A stretch of DNA of 64,000 bases from Urechis unicinctus (taxonomy: Eukaryota > Annelida > Polychaeta > Xenopneusta > Urechidae), in NCBI GenBank assembly GCA_034190875.2, contig CM067344.1, forward strand, positions 74,169,178 to 74,233,177, given 5' to 3'. Position 1 is the first letter of the stretch, and each line of letters starts with the position of its first letter. The position numbers were made by a program, and so were the translations under genes. Positions 34,699 through 50,423 of the stretch are shown here, piece after piece. Below the pieces are notes generated by a model. It saw only the letters and a program-made list of their open reading frames with translations, did not search any database and was not told where the DNA came from.

Positions 34699-35132
34699 AT
34701 GGATACCAGGCAATTACACGAGCTCTTACAAAAAGACACTTTCACTCGAGCTACTGTGCGCGGAGTGTTTGCGCGGAATAAATTACCCCGCCATGTCAAC
34801 TACCGTTTGTAACACCGATCCCGCTTCCAAAAAAGGCAAGCACTGGGTCGCTATTTTCATTGATCGTAATTAAACGAGGCGAATATTTTGATTCTTATGG
34901 ACTACCTCCTATTCATAACGTATTTGTGAAGTACATGAACAAATATTGTGTGAGCTAGACTAATAATTCTAAGCCATTACAAGACTTCAATTCCAATACT
35001 TGAGGACTTTATTGTTTGTATTATTTAAAGAGACGATGTCGTGGAATAAGTTTGAACCAATTGCTGGATGTATTTACCGACGATTATTCAACCAACGATA
35101 AGCTAGTGACATGTTTAATTCAAGGCAAATAA
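34699..35132 (+). pseudogene. Adenain-type cysteine protease, catalytic Cys lost
   Basis: It starts MDTRQLHELLQKDTFTRATV. Fragments follow in three frames: the His motif GKHWVAIFID, the acidic motif KRGEYFDSYGLPP, then NNSKPLQDFNSNT followed by TGA (35001-35003) and GLYCLYYL to TAA 35132. In adenain/Ulp1-family enzymes the nucleophile is the Cys in the NSxTCGxYC context; here that codon reads TGA, so the stop falls exactly at the nucleophile. Two frameshifts (near 34810 and 34868) and a TAG near 34956 also break it. The normal role is maturation cleavage of capsid precursors. Confidence 0.85.
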
Positions 35133-35294
35133 ACAACGCGTGTTGAAAATATACGATGTTTTTATTCTTAGTTTCTCACACAGCATTTAAGCATCAATTT
35201 CTTACAGAGCGCACATCCATCGATTACATAATACCTTAACTTCAATTTATAGCATAATAACACATATCAATTTCTTAAATAGCATATTAACGTA
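35133..35294. other. Convergent 3' region
   Basis: AT-rich spacer between the 3' ends of the + strand capsid block and the - strand polymerase, with AATAAA at 35128-35133 overlapping the protease stop region. Possible shared terminator/polyadenylation region. Confidence 0.4.
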
Positions 35295-40053
<4,759 letters not shown>

Positions 40054-40085
40054 GGTTATAACTGAACTCAAATCATCCTAGCCTG

Positions 40086-40093
40086 TTTATATA
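40086..40093 (-). promoter_or_regulatory. TATA box in right TIR
   Basis: Reverse complement TATATAAA, 33 bp upstream of the polymerase ATG (40053); identical placement to the left TIR. Confidence 0.7.
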
Positions 40094-40205
40094 CACCCTC
40101 ATCACTTCACTTAGCTTAGGTCAGCAAACCATGACGACATATCCGAAGACATAGTGAAATCACTTTCCAAAAATAGAATGATGTCATCCAAATACCGCCC
40201 GTTCA

Positions 40206-41599
40206 TCACATCAGCTCGCAAAGCTCAGCAGCCGGAAACACTTTCCAAAAATAGAATGATGTCATCAAAATATCGCACCGAATCCGTTGTCAGCGAAAAG
40301 CGTCAGCAGAATAAGGGGACGAAACTCACAATCACTAATTTATCAAATCGTTTGACACGAGTCGTTATCTAATGACCATAGAAGCGCGTCATGAATTCGA
40401 CAATAAGCAAATCACATTACCAACTTGTGTAATTATACCACAGATTCATCGAGTGCAATTAATAACACAAACACCAGTATAACATTTATATATATTTATT
40501 TAAATTTAAAAAAAAATTTCTTCTATCTTCATCCTACAAACAAAACAAATTATTTTTGTTTTAATCTCTTAGAATAAACAAAAACAAAATTCCAGAGAAT
40601 CTTAAACATTTGCGGTACTCACTGTTTTGTAAAAGATGTTTGTGTTCCCTGAAAACAAAGAAATATAGACTTATAACAGATACAAAAGTCAACGAATCTA
40701 TACAGCCATATAGCGTGTTTTAAGCGAATGCTCACAGTACAGGATATGCTGTTACGAGGCACCCTCCCTTCTTGATCACTTTAACCCACTTGGTGGGGGC
40801 CGATATATATCCAGGATACGCCCCTGTGACTCCAACTATATAGTCAAAATGCTTGTAATACACTTTTTTTGTTAATTCCAAAACGCTCTGCTAAATCCGG
40901 GGTTCTCATTGTTTGGTCGATTAATTCTGAGTAATTTGGTTTATCAAATTTTGATTTTGATGGATCTGATGTTAAATAATATTTTTTATGAATGTGCTCC
41001 ATTGTTGCTATTTGGAAATATTTCAGATGAAACTATTTGGAAGTAAAGTAACCATCCGCTATTTGTAACCCATAACTCCACCCCCATTTTGAGAAATTTC
41101 CAATGATCATTTTTTAACCCACCTGTCGTTATATTCTCAATGAGAGTTAGAACACACTTCAACTTAAATGTATTCAGTATATGATGACAAGTCTCCTGTC
41201 ATTTTCCCTCGTATGTAATTGAATACTCATATGCTAGTAAGTTTCATTCACATGAAAACTCAAATCTACGGACATACGACGCAAAGTAGCGTGTGTATAG
41301 CAGTTTCACTTGTCAGTGAACTCCAATCTGTCAACAACATGGTCGATTATCACCCTATTACCACCCTAGCGGAAATTAACGGTCATCTACAAACTCTTGA
41401 GCACCTGCTGACATGCGGTATTACTTTATTTAGCTTAGGTCAGCAGCCGGAAACACCTTCCGAGAAGAGTTAATATACGATTCAATATATCACCTCATGT
41501 CATGGGATAGAGGAAGTTAATAGCTACTAATAACCTCGTAAAGACCGTCTTCATATTAAGAGAAACAGGTGAATACTCACGCCAAGCTATCAACTTTCT
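40206..41599. other. Extra DNA inside right TIR
   Basis: AT-rich sequence with repeated TIR-like blocks at both ends. A 44-codon frame from ATG 41339 to TAA 41473 (MVDYHPITTLAEINGHLQTL) precedes a TIR-like block, with tagged TGTATAG upstream. I cannot assign a function or a transposon family. Confidence 0.4.
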
Positions 41600-42156
41600 C
41601 TATCACTTCACTTAGCTTAGGTCAGCTGCCGGAAACACTTTCCAAAAATAGAATGACCTCATCCCAAATAGCGCGCCTCCATGAGGTCGAAGGTCACCAA
41701 AACAATAAACAACTCAGGACATAGCCCCCAAATGAACTCACTCGAATACCGTACATCGCGTGAGGCTCCAAAAGTCACCAAAAGGTGAAAGAAATATCCG
41801 GAAGCGATCGTCAGCGAAAAATATATTACGCAATCCACTTCGTCCATCGTTCGACGTCAAAAAAGGGGTAAAACTAGCTTTTCTTGCTTATGCGCGCTGT
41901 TAAACTAGAATTTCTTTGATGCTCCTTCGTTTTTGTGCTGTTACTTTGCTGCCTGTGGATGCTGGAGTGGGGACTAGCCAGAGCAATAACCCGATTCCTG
42001 GAGTAGAGATGCTTATTTGGTTTATTAAATTTCAACAATGAAGCTCCCTGGTAATCTCGCGGTCTGAATCTTGTCCCTGACTCGTTGATCTCCCCCTTAA
42101 TTCATATGCGTGGACAGGTTATATAGTCCCCCGGAGTTTGATTTCCCAGAGGACTT

Positions 42157-42557
42157 TGACCAACCCACGCGATTGGCGGGCCATTTCGTGCCGATAATTA
42201 AGGTGGGTGGTAGGGGGGAACTTAAGAATAGAATAGCATTATAACACCCTCCCCAACCATAATTAAGTTGAACTTCCACTGATCAATCAATTTTGAATTT
42301 ACCTTTGCATTTCGAAAGCAGACTAAGTTAAACAAATTGAAGATTTGGTGAAAGGAAATTGGGAATATGAGTTTAAAGGAAAAGGGACAGCACGACATGA
42401 GCCCAATATTATTTGATTTTGAATTTTGAGTGATCCCAGGGTAGCTTGGACATGCGCCAATGCTGTGTGACCAACCCCCGCTATTGGCGGGCCATTTCGT
42501 GCCGATAATTAAGGTGGGTGGTAGGGGGAAACTTTAGAATAGAATAGAATAGCATTA
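42157..42557 (+). mobile_element. Possible miniature LTR (TRIM-like) element
   Basis: Two 90-bp direct repeats (42157-42246 and 42468-42557), both starting TGACCAACCC and ending GCATTATAACA (TG...CA), separated by about 220 bp with no coding. The second ends exactly where polymerase coding sequence begins. No clear target duplication, so a chance-bounded duplication remains possible. Confidence 0.45.
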
Positions 42558-44560
42558 TAACACCACTGCCATATTACAGGTAAGTAAAGGGGGGCAGCCC
42601 ACAATGTATGCAACCCTAAGCTGCAGTTGAATCCTGAGACAACGGCCGTGCCTATAGTATTCCATAACCTATGGGGCTATGACTCCCACCTCTTGATGCA
42701 GGCTATAAGCAAGGTGGAAGGGGAGATCAACTGTATCCCAAACAATATGGAGAAGTATATATCCTTATCGATTGGACAGTCACGCTTTATTGACAGTGCA
42801 CAGTTCCTCCTAGCCTCGCCTGACAAGCTGGTGTCTGCAAATAAATCAGAGGCCTTTACAGCGTATGAGTCTGATTAAACGAAACGCTGGCTGCTATTGC
42901 GCAAGGGAGTGTATCCCTATGAGAGTATGGATGGCTGGGATAAGTTGGATGCCTCGCTGCCGCCAATCCAGGAGTTCTAGAGCAAGCTCTCTGAGCAGGG
43001 TATATTTACTGCAGACTATGAACATGCACTGAACGTCTGGAACGTGTTTGGGTGTTAAAACATGGGCGACTATTATGACCTGTACCTCCGCACAGATGTT
43101 CTACTCTTGGCTGATGTATTTGAGATATTCTGCAGAACTGGTCTTAAGCAGCATGGCTTAGATCCAGCACACTACTATACCAGTCCTGGCCTTTCATGGG
43201 ATGCGCTTCTCACTGACTATGACAAATACCTATTCATTGAGAAGTGCCTGCGCGGTGGCATAAGAGCATGGTATTACGTCGCCACGCTAAAGCTAATTAC
43301 CCGTACTTAGAGGGCTTTTAGCAGGATAAGACGGCGAGTTATATCCAGTACCTTGACGCTAACAACCTGTATGGGTGGGCGATGAGTCAACCTTTGCCTA
43401 CTGCGGGTATTGAGTGGGTAAATCAGCCGGCCGATCTACAGATACAGGACCATTCCGACGATGCCAAAACCGGATATATACTCGAAGTTGAGCTGAAATA
43501 TCCTGCAGAGTTACATGCTGATCACAATGATTATCCCCTAGCGCCAGAGCAAATGATTGTACAGAACTACCAGAAGAATCTCCTAGGTCCATTAGGGAGG
43601 ACCGCGGAGGCGGAGAAGCTGGTACCCAACCTGCGCAATAAAGAGAAGTATGTGGTCCACTATAGAAATCTCAAGCTTTACCTATCTCTGGGAATCAGGC
43701 TAACCAAGATACACCGTGCACTTGTATTCAATCAGAGCCCATGGATGGAGCCTTACATTCGCATGAACACAGATCTGCGTAAGGTTGCCACCAGCGAATT
43801 TGAGAAGGACCTGTAGAAGCTGATGAACAACTCTGTGTTTGGTAAGACCATGGAGAATCTCAGAAGGCGCGTCGATGTTAAAATTGTGCGCTCGGCATAA
43901 GAGGAAAAAAACACAGGCTTGTGGCCAGCCCCGCCTATGCTCGACATAAAGTATTCGATGATGACCTGGCCGCCCTGCACATGCACAAGACCCACTTAGT
44001 GTTAAATCGTCCGGTGTATGTAGGTGTGTGCATACTCGACCTCTCCAAGCACCTGATGTACGACTTCTATTATAACACAATGAAGTCCAGATATGGTAGC
44101 GACCATGGCCTGCTATACACAGACACGGACTTGCTGCTTCTGGAGATCCACACAGGTGACGTGTATGCAGACATGAAAGAAGATTGTGACCTCTTTGATA
44201 CCAGCAATTACGATCCTTCCCATCCCTTGTTCAGTAACGTAAACAAGAAGGTGCTAGGAAAGATGAAGGATGAGTGCGCCGGTGTGCCTATCAAGGAGTA
44301 TGTTGTTCTGCGCCTAAAGATGTACTCGATCCTGATGTCTGACGAGGGTGAGATTAAAAGGGCTAAGGCAGTGAAGAAGGTTACGCCACGCACAGTACAT
44401 GGAGTCTCTATTCACAAAGAAGCAGTTCCGTCATGGAATGAACATGCTACGCAGTGATGGTCATTAGTTATATGGGCTACACGTCAACAAGATGTCCCTC
44501 TCTCCCTTTGATTCAAAGAGGTGAATAGCCGCGAACGATGTAGACACCTTGGCCTATGGG
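42558..44560 (+). pseudogene. Family B DNA polymerase of outer element, truncated
   Basis: Begins abruptly mid-gene with CHITGK, then HNVCNPKLQ, FHNLWGYDSHLLMQA (ExoII), YYDLYLRTDVLLLADVFE (ExoIII), YTSPGLSWDALL, YLDANNLYGWAMSQPLPT (motif A), KLMNNSVFGKTMEN (motif B) and [13 protein letters not shown] (motif C, usual Ser replaced by Leu), ending DTLAYGH near 44560. ExoI and the entire N-terminus are missing. Many in-frame stops and shifts split it into pieces (42627-42878, 43062-43310, 43382-43816, 43921-44457). The motif dialect (DANNLYGWAMSQ) differs clearly from the inner polymerase (YDANALYL), so it is a separate lineage, close to those common in cnidarian and other marine invertebrate Polinton-like elements. 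Confidence 0.9.
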
Positions 44561-44686
44561 CACACTAGCTTACCTACAAACTATCACCTCGGACCCGTTT
44601 GGGGGTCGGGTCCGAGGCGCCCTTAGGGTGAGCAAAAATCTTGTATAAGCTGTCATAGGGTGAGTAGTATGGATGGTGGTGGTTCT
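44541..44686 (-). repeat. Outer element inverted repeat, right arm
   Basis: Reverse-complement match to 22979-23122. It contains the polymerase C-terminal codons LAYGHTSLPTN and a GC-rich block around CGGACCCG. Confidence 0.75.
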
Positions 44687-44689
44687 GGT

Positions 44690-45240
44690 GGTAAGCATGC
44701 ATGTGGTTGATCTTATCAAACCCACAATCCATGCACACTCCTAGTTTGCTCTTATTCCCTTCTTGCACAAACTACAATGAATGTTGTCAACTCCATTTTT
44801 CATCTTAAATCTATGATTATTGTAGAACTCTTGTGTACAGGGCCTGTATCAAGGGTCTCTTTTTCCCAGCAATATCCAAGGGCACTTGTTTGTAAATTCC
44901 ACCATTCTTGTGTATATAGTCTATAGATTAAATGTGTAATTGATAATACCGTCTGGCGGCAGCTGAGCGTCAGTTGGCACAAGTAGCTCCTCCTTTACTA
45001 AGCCACGGAGTGGTCCATCCAACAAATAGTAGAGCACAGTCTCAACAGGCTTATTGAAAGAGCGCCCAAGCCGGAAGACATTCAGTGACCACACAAGGTC
45101 AGGAGCACAATGGCGGCCCTGCTCTAGCTCACCACGCTGGTAGAGTTAGCGAACGCCAACACCAGAGGGAAGCTTTTGCTCGTTGAGCCCTGCCAAGCGC
45201 CCGATGCAAATGGCTACTGGAAGATACTCTCGTCAGCCTA
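44690..45240 (-). pseudogene. Unrecognised decayed coding remnant
   Basis: One minus frame reads, between stops, EYLPVAICIGRLAGLNEQKL, GELEQGRHCAPDLVWSLNVF, RLGRSFNKPVETVLYYLLDG, then PTDAQLPPDGIINYTFNL and KNGVDNIHCSLCKKGIRAN, followed in another frame by VCMDCGFDKINH. Protein-like throughout, with paired Cys (CSLC, CMDC). It could be a further gene of the outer element lying past the inverted arm, or a host gene the element entered. No family recognised. Confidence 0.4.
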
Positions 45241-45654
45241 TTGAAACGATAACAGATTCAGTGAGTAAATGGCCCAGGCAAAGCAAATGCCAATATTTAT
45301 AATTATTGTACGAAATAATGGATGTCATCGTTAAGTAAAATAACGTTAACTGACAGTGTCCTATACAGCTGTCGCGCACAAAGAATCATCTTTCTGAGGA
45401 CATGAACCGAAACCATAAACCTCTTTGATGTGGACAATCAGTCCAGCAGTTTTCATCACTCTCATTAGGAATGATATGTGAAATAATAACCCCGTATGAG
45501 AATCAATAGGCAGACAGTACAATGGATGATTTAACTTGTGAATATTGAACATAACAAATTCTATTATTAGTTCAAAATCTCCTTTTAATAGGCTTGGCTG
45601 ATGAATCAAGATATATCAAATCCCCACGAGCACGAGTGGTACCGTACGCTGCAA

Positions 45655-46005
45655 CAAATATTCAGATACGTTTCAAAAGAGACAGAAAAGGTTTAAATAT
45701 GTACAATTAACGCCATCTTGACGTTAAATATGTGAAGCAAAAGCGGATGCTCACATTGAGGGGATGCGCGAAGATGATGGAAGGTTACAGGCGTGCCAAA
45801 TATAAGCAAGGACCACGTATACGACAATGTGGGCAATTTAGGTTTTTTGACATCGTGCGAGTTAAACTATCAATAATTTAAATTTTTCAAATACGTTTCA
45901 AAAGAGACCGAAGAGGTTTAAATGTGCGGGATGCGCGACAATGATGAAAGGTTACAGCCGTGCCAAATATACACATGGACAATGTAGGCGACAGTCTGGG
46001 CATTA
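45655..46005 (+). repeat. Tandem pair of diverged repeats
   Basis: 45655-45842 and 45885-46005 share ATACGTTTCAAAAGAGAC, GGGATGCGCGA and GTGCCAAATATA blocks; the second copy has a 60-bp deletion. Non-coding. Confidence 0.75.
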
Positions 46006-46764
46006 ATTTAAAATTTTACATTTCTCATGATTTCGAAATTCTTCAAAGATTGAACAGACTCGGCTCTCTGCATCTTGTCTTCGGACAACATCAGTCGGTG
46101 AGCCTTAGAACATTCTGGCACTTCCTAAGCCCCTAAAACTAGGCCACCATCCATGGAACGCGCAGGAGAACAAACCATGAACAACCTTTCACCCTTTATG
46201 TGCGCGATAACTTCGATGACCCATGTTTTAGTGTCTTTTGGACCATTTAAAGTTTAAAAAGCAAACTGGGTGTAGTGCAAATCCAGCTTAACGCAACGCA
46301 GCTGTCATGCTGTGTCGCTGTGCAGTGTCGTATGTCAGCATTGTGATCATAGCGGGCTGCCAATACTGATGCTGAGTGCATATTGCATACTGGCACTGCC
46401 ATCCACATGGCAGCTCATTTTATAAATCAACTCTACTGCTAAGTTATCATTATTTACTACATTTACCCAATATTCCTGTTGCATTATGGAGTAATTAAAG
46501 GTACATTTCATCAAAAAATCACTCGATTTTTAAACGCAAAAGTATCCTAAATGGTGCTGATATCAGGATTCCCAAGTTTGTATGGCCGAACATATTTCTT
46601 GTTGTTCTTAAATAAACTTTCAATTCCATTTTTTCACGTCCCGTCAAAAATAACCTTATTTGCATGCTCATGAATAATTAATTCCGGAAGCGCAGGAACG
46701 TCATCACTCTGTTCCGTTGGCCGCCGGCGGATATTTAGTTTGCACTTTTTTCATTGCAACGATA

Positions 46765-46980
46765 ATGGACGACCAAAGCAAGAAACGAAGAAAATGTGGT
46801 GGTAGAAAGAAGCTATAAACGATAAACAGATTCAACAACCAAAAGAAGGAGGCTTAAGCGAGACTAGCTGCGCTCTAACACGAGGGTCTCTTTAGAGGCC
46901 CAGTTTGCCTAATGGGAAGCGTTCAGGGAAGTGAGGCGTTTGACCAATGAAGAAGCTGCGAAGTTTTTGCTGGACATGTA
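46765..46980 (+). pseudogene. Broken first exon of an unknown animal gene
   Basis: From ATG 46765 the frame reads MDDQSKKRRKCGGRKKL, then stops (TAA) interrupt it. After a shift, RVSLEAQFA-stop-WEAFREVRRLTNEEAAKFLL ends near a GTAAGT donor at 46979. The basic start followed by 'VSLEAQF.WEAFRE...AAKFLLD' resembles the first exon of a family of uncharacterised invertebrate proteins, recalled from memory. At least three stops and a frameshift make it a pseudogene. No downstream exon recognised. Confidence 0.4.
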
Positions 46981-46984
46981 AGTA

Positions 46985-48300
46985 ATTGTATGTCAAGAAT
47001 GATCATGCTGTTGAATCGGCTACTCAAAGTAGACTTGGTGTAAATGTCACCGATTGAATCAAATGTTAGGGCATATTTTGGGACCTTTGCACTATTTGGA
47101 TTTGTTAATTGTAAAACGACCCGTAAACAGGTGAACGGATTTTCATTGGTAGGGTGGTCGATAAAAATTTCAAAATATAAAATATGCCTTTGGTTTCTTT
47201 GCAAGGTCTCACTTTGGGCATCTCAAGACTGTTGTTATTTTTTGATATCTGTCAGTTAGAAAGTTGTTTCGATTTTTATCATCCAAAAATGGCACATAAT
47301 TTGGACAAGCACTTGACAAACTGTTTCTCACATGAGGCAGGATTGGCTTGCCATTGTATCTATATTACATCATTTTAGAGTAATGTTGCATATTTAATGG
47401 TATTTTAGAGGGCTCCTTAATAATAACTTAATAATCACATAACTTAATGGTTAAATTTATTTTAGGTTAGACAAAATGGTATTTTGTGTTTTGGTCCATT
47501 TTTCTGATTATAGGCCTACTTTGATTACCCATTGCCAGTTACATTAGAGCACCAAACAAAATCGGTGTGATGTTTGACAGCCATAGTAGCATGGGAGCGT
47601 TCTGTGAGGAATGTTGACTTGTTGATTCAGTACATGTTTTCATCAGATGGTAAATTATTTTTACTGACTTACTTTAAACGATATTAATATCAACCTTCAA
47701 TGTACGACAATGACACGAGCAGCAAGAGTGAACTTTCTGCCCCACCACTCTCTCAGCAAGTCATAGTGATTATCTCAAACTCGCACCCAAGGTACTGTTC
47801 TCCACACCAAAGGATTCTTAAGAAATCTTAAGGCCCAGGCAATTGCGACAGCATTCACCAACAACACCCTCAACGCTCTGCTGACGACTCCGCAACATCA
47901 GTCAGAACATTGCTCTTGTGCCAATGCCTTGTATCTAAGAAAAAGTTGAGTTGCAGGTGTCTCGTTATATAAAGAATAAGATTTGGAAATTTGTTTTTGT
48001 TAAAATGTACATATCTTTTATTAGTCACATTCATATGTGTGCAAATTCAAACTGTAATAGAACTCATGGAATTTTCAAATAAATAATACATTAGCCCATT
48101 TTAATGTCACTTCTTTTTTCATCAGGACTAGAATTGTGGCCATAAAAGTCAAATATGAGGATAACATGTCATGACTAATTGACAGTGGTAAACCTGGGTA
48201 ATTAATTTATGCATCATATTTTGTTCTGTGTTTGTGAGACAAAAAATGACTGATAGATGAATGCTCATTACATAATACTATAAAACATAGACATACAAAT
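46985..48300. other. Intergenic, no gene recognised
   Basis: AT-rich DNA without supported exons. The short open frames on both strands at 46923-47378 overlap each other. Confidence 0.4.
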
Positions 48301-48366
48301 GTTCAGTACAAATAATACCACACATTTTGATTTAAATTACAAATCAAAACATTTAAGCTAAGAATA

Positions 48367-48636
48367 TTACCCAAATCTACTTTGTTTAAAGTCAGTATAC
48401 TGTCCATACTGGTCAGGGTAGATATCTCTGATCTTCCAGAAACAACAGGAGGGAATGACCCTCCTGTTGCCCTCCCCCAAAAAGCCATGAATATAGAGAA
48501 CAAATTGCCGACAGGCACCATGTCTAAGCATTTTATTATGGTCCTCAACATCCACATCTAACTCCACTATCAAGTACGCCCGGTACCAGTCATTTACCTC
48601 GATGACCATCGGGTCGAACTCTTTTCATCTGAGGTG
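48367..48636 (-). CDS. P2X7-like C-terminal domain exon
   Basis: The minus frame has EVNDWYRAYLIVELDVDVED, a conserved core RQFVLYIHGFLGEGNRRVIP then SCCFWKIRDIYPDQYGQY, and ends FKQSRFG. This is the signature of the Cys-rich, zinc-linked P2X7 C-terminal domain (P2RX7_C), which in invertebrates is found widely in proteins that lack the channel. A Cys usually seen before RQF is present (GACRQF). The exon probably starts after an AG near 48636; a possible upstream exon with RRGLLGNTPRTNQAAES lies at about 48745-48851. Partial gene; no complete model possible. Confidence 0.65.
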
Positions 48637-48910
48637 ATGCAGATGTGCAGAAGTCTGGTCTGTTATAGCAACAGGGATAGGCATGAAGCTTTTTTGAGCA
48701 ACTGAAGAGTGCTTACTGCTGAGTTGTACAATACCTTCCATTTCTCTTTCCGTGACAGCTCTTTAGATTCAGCGGCCTGGTTAGTTCTTGGTGTGTTGCC
48801 AAGGAGGCCTCTGCGAACCGGAATGACTCGCTTTCGGCCAGTCGAGGTCTACAAACCAATGAGAACCAGTAAAATATAGCCCAACATGGGACCCCCTATT
48901 TACTGAAAAA

Positions 48911-49225
48911 GTGATTAAATTAGATAAAAGGAAGCCCTATAGTACCTTGTTTGAAGAATGTGAGGCTTCTCTGCCACCTGTTTGGGCTGGTCTGCAACCT
49001 CTACCTATTCCCTGCGTTTCGGACATCTGTCATGATGAACAATTTCAAAGCATTACGCACATCCTTCCCAGTCCTAACAGATATACGGAGTTCAATAAAA
49101 TACCCATGATAAGAATCCAATTTACCACGACCCCTACCCTACGGCCTCTTTTTGTACGTGATCCCATTCTTGGCGTTCGGTTTTCCTTTAAATATGAAAG
49201 TGAGTTGGCTCAATTTAATCAATGA
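48911..49225 (+). CDS. Unrecognised 104-codon frame
   Basis: Open frame with a protein-like mix, rich in Pro (CEASLPPVWAGLQPLPIPC, TTPTLRPLFVRDPILG). No family recognised and no splice support; it could be an exon or chance. Confidence 0.2.
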   Translation: MIKLDKRKPYSTLFEECEASLPPVWAGLQPLPIPCVSDICHDEQFQSITHILPSPNRYTEFNKIPMIRIQFTTTPTLRPLFVRDPILGVRFSFKYESELAQFNQ

Positions 49226-50420
49226 ATACACATGACATGAATAATTAGATCAATAATGTTATAATTATTACAGTTTTTGAGCCAAAAGCCTACAAAACTG
49301 ATAATTGACCGACAAAACAATTTGAAAATTATATCAGACATCTGTCACTCCAATTTTACAAAATTTTTTCCAGCTATCCCAGGCTTCTACAACACCAGCA
49401 TGGTGCTAAAGTGGACAATTACGAACACACATTCCAAACCACACGTAAAAGTCTCATCGAAGTGGGTTGCAACAAACTTATAAATGCCACAAATCAGAAC
49501 CAAAACCTCCCCACCCGTCTACTGTCCCTTGTCCCACCCAACCCGTAGACGTCCTTAGGGCGACCCCAACCTCTTGATTTATAATACAATTTAACAGCTG
49601 GTTCAGGAATATTCAACTGGTTTGCCGCGAAAAAGCACCGAGAAAATGGTCGAATCCGCACTGCTCATGATGTCACGAGTATGTGTTGTAAACAAATGAC
49701 CCTTCAATACGCATGCGCCATTTTCCCATTGACAAGTGCTCATGCTTGTAAACACGGGTGTGACCAACAAATTTCGATACGGTGTAATCGACGATATAGC
49801 GTTTAACCAGTCCGCAACAGGGTTTGTATGGGTTCCAAAAGAGTTGTTCTATTAAATAGATAAGAAAAAACCCATTACATTTTTCTGGAAAATACAACTT
49901 TAATATTCTTGTTGATAGACTTTGAATGTTCGATTAAATTGATATCTTTACTCTGTGTCTGCGGGACGGTCACGCATTATCAATGCTATGATTGCCCTGC
50001 AGTAGGACATCATTGCATGGACACACACAAAAAAACTGATGATAGAAAATAAACATTTCAATACATGTAAAATTATTTCCTTTTGGTTTTATTTACCACC
50101 ACCACAGCATATAAATAGCTTTAATGGCGCGCTACATGATATTATACGTCAAGCAATCCACTGCATTGAATCTGATAGTGACGGGGAATTCAAAAGTCAA
50201 ATGACAGTCTTCACACTCAGACCTCTCCAGCCCCATACAGATGGCTGCATTTTTGTTTAGTGCAATCCGGTTTACCTTGTGTGTGTTCATAACAATATTA
50301 TCCACCTCTACCCTCTCTTTCATCGCTATTCAGTCTTATAGAGGTATGCGTGAACAATAAATTATTGAAAAATCACACATTGTTATTAACAAACGAGTAC
50401 CCCACAAGTGCTAAGATAGG
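49226..50420. other. Intergenic, no gene recognised
   Basis: AT-rich spacer 3' of the sulfotransferase gene. No supported exon. Confidence 0.4.
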
Positions 50421-50423
50421 GAA

